Of a DNA stretch of 10,932 nt, positions 6,118-10,932 are shown piece after piece (the stretch's first letter is position 1; every line of letters starts with the position of its first letter). Position numbers and translations under genes: made by a program. The notes beneath the pieces were generated by a model. That model was not told the DNA's origin. It saw nothing but the letters and a program-made list of their open reading frames with translations, and did no database searches. Source of the DNA: an uncultured Bacteroidota bacterium (lineage in GTDB: Bacteria > Bacteroidota > Bacteroidia > Bacteroidales > SZUA-534); assembly GCA_937900725.1 (NCBI GenBank), contig CALCFP010000368.1:1-10932 (forward strand), in the 5' to 3' direction.

Positions 6118-7341
6118 CTATTGATTTATGTCGCGGTCGCGAAATCCAAGGAAATATAAAATAGAGTCGAGCCCGCCTGCCGAAATCGAGTGTTGAGCCG
6201 ACTCCTTCACTTTAGGCTTGGCGTGAAAAGCGATTCCCAATCCAGCCAATTGCAACATTGGCAAGTCGTTTGAGCCATCGCCAACGGCTATAACCTGTTC
6301 AAGGTGAATATCTTCCTTGAATGCCAGCAATTTGAGGATTTCGGCCTTGCGGGCTCCATCCACAATGTCGCCCACATTGTTGCCAGTCAACTTTCCGTTT
6401 ACGATTTCAAGTTCGTTGGCAAATACATAATCTATATCGAGTTTGTTTTTCAAATAGTTGCCAAAATAAGTGAATCCACCTGAAAGAATTGCCGTACGGT
6501 AACCATAGCGCTTGAGTGTCTTGAACAATCGCTCTGCGCCATCCGTGATAGGCAGATTTTCGGCTATCTCCTTCATCACACATTCGTCGAGACCTTTAAG
6601 CAACGATATGCGCTTCAGGAAACTCTGCCTAAAATCAATCTCGCCACGCATAGCAGAGGCTGTGATTGCGCTCACCTCGTCGCCGACTCCAGCACGACGT
6701 GCCAACTCGTCGATGACTTCAGTCTGGATCAAGGTCGAATCCATATCAAAGCATATCAGGCGGCGATTGCGCCGGAACACGTTATCCTCCTGGAATGCGA
6801 TGTCCAAGTCGCTTCCTCCTGAAATCTTCATAAAGTCTGATTTCATTTTCTTCAAATCGACAGGTGTGCCGCGTACCGACACCTCAACCACTGCCTTAGA
6901 CTGTGGCTCGATGTCGTCGATTGGCGTACGTCCCGACAGACGGCTGATTGCATCAATGTTAAGTCCCTGCTCTGCTATTACGGCAGTTACTTTTGCCAAA
7001 TGGCCAGCAGTAAGCCTGTGCGAAATCATTGTGACTATGAAACGAGGCTTGCCTTGGTGTGCCACCCACTCGGCGTACCGCTCGGCTGGAATAGGTGTAA
7101 ACTTGACATTGACGCCAAGTTCGTATGCCTTGAAAAGAATGTCTTTCAGTATGGGCGACGAACCCGCCTCCTCCGGCACTTCAAACAATATTCCGAGATT
7201 CAGGTCGTCGTGGATTACTGACTGGCCTATATCGAGAATGTTGATATCGTACTGCATGAGAATGCTTGTCAGCGAAGCGGTCTGGCCTGGTTTATCGGGT
7301 CCTGACACGTTCAACAGGATTATTTCATTCGTCTTTTTCAT
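6118..7341 (-). CDS. serB: Phosphoserine phosphatase SerB with ACT domains
   Basis: A 407-residue cytoplasmic enzyme releasing serine from O-phosphoserine, the last step of serine synthesis. Two ACT-like regulatory domains occupy about 6-85 and 100-185, followed by the HAD phosphatase domain. Motif I is FDMDSTLI at 198-205, with nucleophile Asp199 and acid/base Asp201. Motif II is LSGGF at 286-290, motif III is the lysine in ARKAEIL (Lys332), and motif IV is GDGSNDLPM at 354-362. The length suits the ACT-ACT-HAD form common in Bacteroidota and actinobacteria. I chose Met at 7341 (MKKTNEIILL): an upstream ATG at 7380 would add 13 unrelated residues and overlap the preceding gene. It starts 14 nt after that gene's stop, so it is probably co-transcribed, and ends in a strong terminator. 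Confidence 0.95.
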   Translation of the reverse strand: MKKTNEIILLNVSGPDKPGQTASLTSILMQYDINILDIGQSVIHDDLNLGILFEVPEEAGSSPILKDILFKAYELGVNVKFTPIPAERYAEWVAHQGKPRFIVTMISHRLTAGHLAKVTAVIAEQGLNIDAISRLSGRTPIDDIEPQSKAVVEVSVRGTPVDLKKMKSDFMKISGGSDLDIAFQEDNVFRRNRRLICFDMDSTLIQTEVIDELARRAGVGDEVSAITASAMRGEIDFRQSFLKRISLLKGLDECVMKEIAENLPITDGAERLFKTLKRYGYRTAILSGGFTYFGNYLKNKLDIDYVFANELEIVNGKLTGNNVGDIVDGARKAEILKLLAFKEDIHLEQVIAVGDGSNDLPMLQLAGLGIAFHAKPKVKESAQHSISAGGLDSILYFLGFRDRDINQ

Positions 7342-7355
7342 TTTTGACAATCTTT

Positions 7356-8075
7356 TTATCGGACAGTAATGTGAATGCATTTAGTTTGAGTCTCGAGCAA
7401 GACATAGCAACGGCCTTCTTCCTGCATCTCAATCAGCGTGCGCAAAAGCAAGTTACGCAAACGATATGAATATATGGGCTCCGTTTCACCTTTGGGGTAG
7501 AAACAAGTCTGCGCCACATCAAACGACAGGCCGAAATAATGCGACGTCTTGTTTTGGGTGGCGTTAATGTTGTTCTTGCGCAAGCCAATCTGGTCGGCTT
7601 CGGTACGCAACACCGACGACAACTGGAATCTGTAGTATTCAACATCTAGTTCCTTGAGTGTTTTAAAAAAACGGCGGCCTAACTCGTCCAGAAAATCGAC
7701 GGCTTCTTTTTTCAGATACGGCATTGAATACGTAAGTGTCGGCAATTCGTAATACTTACTGTCGTGCACTTCGCGCAAGCCATATTTCACGATATTGCCA
7801 TACTTGTCGTCAAGCATGGCCTGGTGATTCTTGAATGGTCTGTCGATGCCGTTTGTACGTGCCACTTCAAGATGGTACTCATTGTTGTATCGGCGCAAAG
7901 CCTTCATCTCTCTTGCCGTCAATTCAGATACCGATACGTCGTCAATGGACTTGCGCTTATGGAATGCATCTGGAAGATGCTTGACTGCCAATATCACTGC
8001 TATTGGAATAAGCAAAACTGGCAACACTCGCCTCCACGCAATCTTTCGCTTCTTCTTTTTGGCTGCAACTGACAT
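7356..8075 (-). CDS. DUF5715 protein, membrane-anchored, M15-peptidase-like
   Basis: A 239-residue protein (from Met at 8075) with a basic tail, one hydrophobic segment (17-31) and a periplasmic domain. The C-terminal half has S-x-LRTEADQ (154-161), S-H-Y-F-G-L-S-F-D at 178-186 and CIHITV at 233-238. This is the layout of zinc D,D/L,D-peptidases of the M15 (VanY/VanX) type, SxHxxGxxxD then H, and is what I recall for DUF5715. The catalytic Glu normally three residues before the last His is Lys232 here, with the nearest Glu at 228, so activity is doubtful. An ATG at 8117 is in frame, but it would lie upstream of the TATATTTG promoter box, so I prefer 8075. serB follows after 14 nt. A cell-wall role is an inference. 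Confidence 0.8.
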   Translation of the reverse strand: MSVAAKKKKRKIAWRRVLPVLLIPIAVILAVKHLPDAFHKRKSIDDVSVSELTAREMKALRRYNNEYHLEVARTNGIDRPFKNHQAMLDDKYGNIVKYGLREVHDSKYYELPTLTYSMPYLKKEAVDFLDELGRRFFKTLKELDVEYYRFQLSSVLRTEADQIGLRKNNINATQNKTSHYFGLSFDVAQTCFYPKGETEPIYSYRLRNLLLRTLIEMQEEGRCYVLLETQTKCIHITVR

Positions 8076-8098
8076 ACTTGTTTTTTTATTGACGCCCG

Positions 8099-8106
8099 CA
8101 AATATA
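8099..8106 (-). promoter_or_regulatory. -7 box (TATATTTG) of the DUF5715-serB unit
   Basis: An exact TAnnTTTG match, giving a leader of about 18 nt for the start at 8075. It argues against translation starting at 8117. No clear -33 element is seen. A small stem (TGGCA/TGCCA) lies just upstream without a T tract. Confidence 0.5.
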
Positions 8107-8147
8107 ATAGGTGGCATTGTTTTTTGCCATCTGACACTATCTCTTTT

Positions 8148-8969
8148 TTATCTTGACGAATCTGCCGTCACTCCTTTGTAATAAGACATCTTCGCTTTCC
8201 TATATTTATACATCGTCTTTGCCGTCCAATAAGTGATGAAATACTGCAACGCCACCGACATTGAACCTAATACCAGTATCAGCGTAAGCAAATTGCCTAT
8301 CGTCAGATGAATCCTGGTTATCTGATAGATATAATCAATAATATTTGCAGAATCATTCCATATCAGCCATCCAAAAATCAGTTCCGACAAAAGCAGGACC
8401 ATTGTTGCAAATGAAGATACTGCGTGCAGATTCTTGCGCAACCGCCTTTTACTCAACACTGTTTCTGCATAGCGCAACGAGTAATAGTTGCCGGCCAAAA
8501 TACCCAACAAGAAATTTGACACGGGGACACCGAGCATTATCCCCAAAAGCAATATAGACAGGAATACATATACTATGACAAGCACTCGCTTGCGGGCCAA
8601 ATAAAAAGGTTTTGGCGAAAGCAGGACAATATCAAGTAAGATACCCAAAGCCATCCCGCAACAACCGATTGCCATTGCCCCCCATCTACCTGTAAAAAAC
8701 GAAGCCAATTCGTAGCCAATGATAGTCAGAACTGACGGTATCGGCATCTTGTAAAAAACAAAACTGAATACATTGCCATTAATGCAGATTGCATCTAGCA
8801 TGACACCTACAATGAAAAACAGCAACACCCAAAACAGACTGTAACAGCTGTTTATTACAAAGAGCGAATAGTACCAGCCTGACAAGCCACCCGCAATTGG
8901 CATCAACAATGCCAAAATGCCAATGCTAACTTTCATTTTGAGGTCTAATGCCGATTTTGCCCTTTTCAT
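8148..8969 (-). CDS. Unrecognised polytopic inner-membrane protein
   Basis: A 273-residue protein with about seven hydrophobic segments, roughly 13-34, 42-62, 76-92, 97-117, 127-155, 182-204 and 222-246, joined by short basic loops (for example LSKRRLRKN at 172-180). The hydrophilic C-terminus is basic. I recognise no family motif, catalytic residue or transport signature and do not assign a function. Acidic residues are few within the membrane parts (Asp59, Asp113, Glu196). The start is uncertain: the -7 box at 8975-8982 would place transcription almost on the ATG at 8969, so Met12 at 8936 (MKVSIGIL) may be the true start. It lies upstream of the DUF5715 gene, separated by about 72 nt with a separate promoter box, and is divergent from the TSUP gene. 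Confidence 0.75.
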   Translation of the reverse strand: MKRAKSALDLKMKVSIGILALLMPIAGGLSGWYYSLFVINSCYSLFWVLLFFIVGVMLDAICINGNVFSFVFYKMPIPSVLTIIGYELASFFTGRWGAMAIGCCGMALGILLDIVLLSPKPFYLARKRVLVIVYVFLSILLLGIMLGVPVSNFLLGILAGNYYSLRYAETVLSKRRLRKNLHAVSSFATMVLLLSELIFGWLIWNDSANIIDYIYQITRIHLTIGNLLTLILVLGSMSVALQYFITYWTAKTMYKYRKAKMSYYKGVTADSSR

Positions 8970-8974
8970 AAATG

Positions 8975-8982
8975 CAAATGTA
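8975..8982 (-). promoter_or_regulatory. -7 box (TACATTTG) of the polytopic membrane-protein gene
   Basis: An exact TAnnTTTG match on the minus strand, only 6 nt before the ATG at 8969. Either the transcript is leaderless or the true start is the Met at 8936. No -33 TTG at the expected spacing. Confidence 0.42.
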
Positions 8983-9025
8983 AGGTATTTTATACTGAAT
9001 GTTAACCTACTGACAATTCATATAC

Positions 9026-9033
9026 TATATTTG
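9026..9033 (+). promoter_or_regulatory. -7 box (TATATTTG) of the TSUP gene
   Basis: An exact TAnnTTTG match ending 17 nt before the ATG at 9050, giving a short leader of about 10 nt. The -33 region (around 9002-9006) has GTTAAC rather than a clean TTTG. Confidence 0.52.
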
Positions 9034-9049
9034 CCTCAAAAAAAATGTC

Positions 9050-9418
9050 ATGTCAGTAGGTACGCTTATCGCCTTGATTATTGTTGGTGTAATAACAGGT
9101 GCAATATCAGGCATTTTAGGAATTGGTGGCGGAATCATAATGGTGCCCGCAATGGTCTATATTTTAGGGTTCTCGCAACAACAGTCGGTAGCAACTAGCC
9201 TTGCCGTCATGCTGCCACCTGTCAGCATTTTTGCGGTAATCAACTACTACAAGGCTGGCTTTGTCGACGTGAAATCGGCACTTGTGATAGTATGCGCGTT
9301 TCTAATCGGAAGTTACTTTTCATCAAAAATAGCAATAAACCTTCCGGAATCGGCTATTAAAAAGGGATTTGCCGTATTGCTTGTAATTGTGGCCATTAAA
9401 ATGTTCTTTGGTAAATAA
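9050..9418 (+). CDS. Half-size TSUP (TauE/SafE) family membrane transporter
   Basis: A 122-residue membrane protein matching one half of the TauE/SafE family, whose usual members have about 250 residues in two homologous halves. The diagnostic segment is GAISGILGIGGGIIMVPAMV (17-36), followed by SVATSLAVMLPPVSIFAVINYY (46-67), AGFVDVKSA (69-77) and IGSYFSSKIAINLPESAIKKGFAVLLVIVAIKM (86-118). Four hydrophobic segments are expected. The family exports or imports sulfite, sulfonates and other organic anions, but the substrate cannot be read here. It has its own promoter box and a hairpin right after the stop, and no second half follows in any frame. So it is an intact short form, probably working as a dimer, rather than a broken gene. 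The upstream ATG at 9045 is out of frame. Confidence 0.87.
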   Translation: MSVGTLIALIIVGVITGAISGILGIGGGIIMVPAMVYILGFSQQQSVATSLAVMLPPVSIFAVINYYKAGFVDVKSALVIVCAFLIGSYFSSKIAINLPESAIKKGFAVLLVIVAIKMFFGK

Positions 9419-9437
9419 AAAAAAGCGAGCCGCTTTT
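9417..9437 (-). terminator. Hairpin with T8 on the minus strand, at the end of the TSUP gene
   Basis: The AAAAGCG arm (9421-9427) pairs with CGCTTTT (9431-9437) around a 3-nt loop. The A/T tract is longer on the minus strand (T8), so it terminates best leftwards, although it may also stop TSUP transcription. No minus-strand gene enters from the right, which suggests a small RNA. Confidence 0.65.
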
Positions 9438-9522
9438 CAGCCAACTCGCCCACAACTATATACCACGTAATAACCACTAAACTTTCAAACCTGAAGGAAT
9501 CAAACTTGTTTAATTCCCTTTT
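9417..9522 (-). ncRNA. Candidate structured small RNA on the minus strand
   Basis: A TACATTTG box at 9529-9536 faces left. About 105 nt later comes a hairpin with T8. Within the interval GGAAT-(U·G)-AAA-CAAG-TTT-ATTCC (9517-9496) folds into a stem of about 9 pairs that can lengthen through AAGG/CCTT across one bulge. A second GCGAG/CTCGC pairing surrounds the terminator. There is no open reading frame of note on this strand. I do not recognise the family. The -33 spacing is poor, which lowers confidence. Confidence 0.4.
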
Positions 9523-9528
9523 GCGTTG

Positions 9529-9536
9529 CAAATGTA
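9529..9536 (-). promoter_or_regulatory. -7 box (TACATTTG) of the minus-strand small RNA candidate
   Basis: An exact TAnnTTTG match with no protein gene behind it. The nearest upstream TTG words are 13 and 27 bp away, not the preferred 19-21. Confidence 0.38.
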
Positions 9537-9578
9537 TCCAAGAAATTTACAAGTATTTAAAAATCAATTTTATTCGAA

Positions 9579-9655
9579 CGTTTGCATAGTTACAACTTAA
9601 CAATAATCAATAAATTCAATTTGTTATGAATCTAAACTTTACACTATTGCAAACG
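9579..9655 (+). repeat. 77-bp element, copy 2, with CGTTTGCA/TGCAAACG ends
   Basis: Same length and same end sequences as the element at 5845-5921 read on its minus strand, with AATCAATA at the same internal offset. It lies in the 299-bp gap between the TSUP and thioesterase genes and ends 62 nt before the thioesterase start. TTG at 9647-9649 in its right end could be a -33 element for a weak CATTTTTG box at 9673-9680 (23-bp spacing). So the element may simply be part of the promoter region. Confidence 0.5.
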
Positions 9656-9658
9656 ATA

Positions 9659-9704
9659 AGCAAAAAAAGTTGCATTTTTGGTGCGATTTTTGATTTGCCT
9701 AAAA
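9659..9704 (+). repeat. Leader repeat beginning AGCAAAAAAAGTT, copy 1
   Basis: The 13-mer AGCAAAAAAAGTT is followed by ATTTTTG, TTTTGA and CCTAAAA words in the same order as at 10829-10870. It is immediately upstream of the thioesterase and directly follows the 77-bp element. Confidence 0.4.
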
Positions 9705-9717
9705 GAAAAGACATATA

Positions 9718-10116
9718 ATGGAAGCACATAAGACACCATTCGAACTGCAAATGAAAGTGCGCGACTACGAATGCGACATGGAGGGCATTGTAAACAATGC
9801 GGTATACCAAAACTACCTTGAACACACACGCCACGAGATGTTCATCGAACGCGGAATCAGTTTTGAGGAATTGGTTGAAAAGAAAATATACGTGGTAATA
9901 GCGCGTGCCGACGTCCGCTACAAGTATCCACTCCGTAGCCGCGATGAATTTGTCGTAACCTGCAATGCCGAACGCGACGGATTTAAGATGCTTTTTCATC
10001 AAAAGATATTTCGTTTGCCTGACAGGAGACTCTGCGTTGACGCAACTATAACTGCCGCCGTCACCATTGAAGGCAAACTATCACGCGCACCGGAACTCGA
10101 CAAGTACTTTCAATAA
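9718..10116 (+). CDS. Acyl-CoA thioesterase, YbgC-like hot-dog fold
   Basis: A 132-residue single hot-dog domain of the 4HBT/YbgC class, of typical length. The start region VRDYECDMEGIVNNAVYQNYLEHTRHEMF (14-42) is the family's signature. Asp20 is at the position of the catalytic aspartate, and the GIVNN turn and E-H-T-R helix follow. Such enzymes hydrolyse short or aromatic acyl-CoA thioesters in the cytoplasm; the substrate cannot be told from sequence. The stop overlaps the next start (TAATG), so it is translationally coupled to tatD. The upstream region holds the 77-bp element and an A/T-rich leader. Nothing in the neighbourhood points to a particular fatty-acid pathway. Confidence 0.92.
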   Translation: MEAHKTPFELQMKVRDYECDMEGIVNNAVYQNYLEHTRHEMFIERGISFEELVEKKIYVVIARADVRYKYPLRSRDEFVVTCNAERDGFKMLFHQKIFRLPDRRLCVDATITAAVTIEGKLSRAPELDKYFQ

Positions 10117-10784
10117 TGGAAGCCACTAAATTTGTCAATATTCACACGCACAAGGCCACTGGCCACTGCATTGAACTCCTCAACTGGGACAATTTAGACC
10201 AAACACCTGAAAACAAGTTTGTTTCGGCAGGCTTACACCCTTGGAACATTGGCAAATGCAATCATTTGCAAGCAATTGAGACTCTGCACGAATGGTGCAG
10301 CACTGGCATAATTTCCGCCATTGGCGAAATAGGTCTCGACCACTGTGCTGAAGCCGACGCAAAAACACAAGCAGAAATATTCACACAACAACTGCAAATT
10401 GCACAAATAAATGGGTTGCCGGCCATCATCCACTGCGTCAAGGCCTACTCCGACATTTTGCAAATCCTAAATAGTGAAAAGCCTGCAATCCCCGTAATTT
10501 TCCACGGATTTACAGGCAACTGCACAACAATGCACCAATTGGAAAGACACAATGTCTTTTTCTCCTTCGGCAAACGCCTGCTCACCAGCAAAGATGCTCA
10601 ATCGTCATTGGCAAATGCAAACTCTGACCGCATCTTTTTTGAAACCGACAACGACGACATTCCTATCGACAACATTTATAACTTTGCCGCAAGCATCATG
10701 AATGTAGATATTGACGAACTCAAACAAACAACATTCAGCAACCTAATAAAAATATTCGGTGAGAAATGGACAACAGTTGGTTAG
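10116..10784 (+). CDS. TatD-family metal-dependent hydrolase (short Bacteroidota form)
   Basis: A 222-residue TIM-barrel metal hydrolase of the TatD family. Metal ligands are in place: HTH at 10-12 (His10, His12), Glu71 in AIGEIGLD, His106 in IIHCVKA, His130 in FHGFTGN, and Asp178 in FFETDNDD. The HPW triplet at 41-43 is typical of the family. TatD proteins in other organisms act as Mg-dependent 3'-5' exonucleases on DNA/RNA or as D-aminoacyl-tRNA deacylase-like enzymes; which applies here is unknown. It is shorter than the usual 255-265, as is common for Bacteroidota copies. It begins on the last base of the thioesterase stop and overlaps the start of a tcdA-like frame by 19 nt. Confidence 0.93.
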   Translation: MEATKFVNIHTHKATGHCIELLNWDNLDQTPENKFVSAGLHPWNIGKCNHLQAIETLHEWCSTGIISAIGEIGLDHCAEADAKTQAEIFTQQLQIAQINGLPAIIHCVKAYSDILQILNSEKPAIPVIFHGFTGNCTTMHQLERHNVFFSFGKRLLTSKDAQSSLANANSDRIFFETDNDDIPIDNIYNFAASIMNVDIDELKQTTFSNLIKIFGEKWTTVG

Positions 10785-10932
10785 AACGTACAACGCTTTT
10801 GATTGGCAATGAATCAATTGAAAAATTGAGCAAAAAAAGTTCGATTTTTGACCCTGTTTTGACCCTAAAATTATGTGCGCTCACACCAAAATTTGTTAAA
10901 TTTTTCTTGCATCATATTATATATAAGCGTAT
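10766..10932 (+). pseudogene. tcdA: tcdA-like (ThiF-family) gene, only the first 22 codons recognisable
   Basis: An ATG at 10766, preceded by GGTGAG, opens MDNSWLERTTLLIGNESIEK, which matches the N-terminus of TcdA (tRNA threonylcarbamoyladenosine dehydratase; W-x-x-R-x-x-LL-G-x-x-x-x-x-KL). A normal protein continues with an ATP-binding VVGLGGVG motif. Here, after codon 22, the frame reads KKSSIFDPVLTLKLCAL, with no GxGGxG in any of the three frames. From there the DNA is AT-rich and looks intergenic. The frame stays open to the window edge, so it is either a truncated remnant or a gene interrupted by an insertion whose far side is not visible. TcdA modifies t6A37 in tRNA to its cyclic form. 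A start embedded in tatD is consistent with an ancestral tatD-tcdA pair. Confidence 0.5.
10829..10870 (+). repeat. Leader repeat beginning AGCAAAAAAAGTT, copy 2
   Basis: It shares a 13-bp exact match and the order of ATTTTTG, TTTTGA and CCTAAAA words with 9659-9704. It contains a tandem 11-bp unit, TTTTGACCCT repeated twice with one flanking base varying (10846-10866). It begins exactly where TcdA similarity ends. Confidence 0.4.

Noticed and set aside
6512..7369. A 285-codon plus-strand frame opposite serB
   Set aside because: Long, but antisense to a complete SerB with all catalytic motifs. The peptide is rich in Arg, Ser and Thr, as antisense frames tend to be.
7457..7467. A third copy of the 77-bp element end (GCAAACGATATG) inside the DUF5715 gene
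   Set aside because: It is in coding sequence, has no partner CGTTTGCA at the right distance, and is explained by codons.
9050..9418. The TSUP gene as a frameshifted or truncated pseudogene
   Set aside because: The stop is followed directly by a hairpin, and no remnant of the second half appears in any frame downstream.
10766..10932. A simple frameshift in tcdA
   Set aside because: None of the three plus-strand frames after 10829 resumes with a GxGGxG motif or other ThiF-like sequence, so one indel does not explain it.
1..10932. CRISPR array, tRNA, rRNA, transposase, prophage or toxin-antitoxin pair
   Set aside because: No regularly spaced repeats, no tRNA-like cloverleaf ends and no recognisable mobile-element or toxin-antitoxin proteins were seen on either strand.

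Overview
This window is a stretch of Bacteroidota (most likely Bacteroidales) chromosome. The evidence is gene content (a DUF5606-type gene, a DUF5715-type gene, short TatD, ACT-ACT-HAD SerB, a purC reading that matches the Bacteroidales form) and the promoters. Repeated TAnnTTTG boxes lie just upstream of genes. In one case, phoH, the box is paired with a TTG at 19-bp spacing, which is the -33/-7 promoter type of that phylum. Shine-Dalgarno sequences are mostly absent. It is largely housekeeping DNA. I see no phage, transposase, CRISPR array, tRNA or rRNA.

Layout, left to right. (1) Minus strand: phoH/ybeZ, followed by the first 26 codons of purC running off the left edge. (2) Plus strand: a SAM hydroxide adenosyltransferase (DUF62) gene and mazG, 1 nt apart, ending in a clear terminator. 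(3) A 371-bp gene-poor stretch with a promoter box and a strong hairpin (small RNA or leader candidate). (4) Plus strand: a small lipoprotein-like gene 1 nt upstream of menG/ubiE, then a bidirectional terminator. (5) Minus strand: a DUF5606 gene and a membrane-anchored protein with two similar beta-type repeats, each with its own promoter box. (6) A 362-bp AT-rich intergenic region crowded with TTTGCA/TGCAAA words. (7) A minus-strand run: an unrecognised polytopic membrane protein, a DUF5715 protein with an M15-peptidase-like motif, and serB with a good terminator. (8) Plus strand: a half-size TSUP (TauE/SafE) transporter. (9) A 299-bp intergenic region with a minus-strand small RNA candidate and a second copy of a 77-bp element also present in region 6. 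(10) Plus strand: a hot-dog thioesterase, tatD overlapping it by 1 nt, and the first 22 codons of a tcdA-like gene overlapping tatD before the similarity stops.

Functional themes are nucleotide and cofactor housekeeping (purC, SAM hydrolysis, MazG), RNA/ribosome maintenance (PhoH/YbeZ, the TcdA remnant), menaquinone synthesis (MenG), serine synthesis (SerB) and envelope proteins of unknown role.

The most interesting material is non-coding. There is a pair of 77-bp elements with identical CGTTTGCA/TGCAAACG ends, each upstream of a gene in the same orientation. There are two candidate small RNAs. The tcdA-like reading frame is replaced after codon 22 by AT-rich sequence resembling the thioesterase leader. 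I found no convincing undescribed multi-gene system. All calls come from reading the sequence and from family knowledge; no database search was possible.
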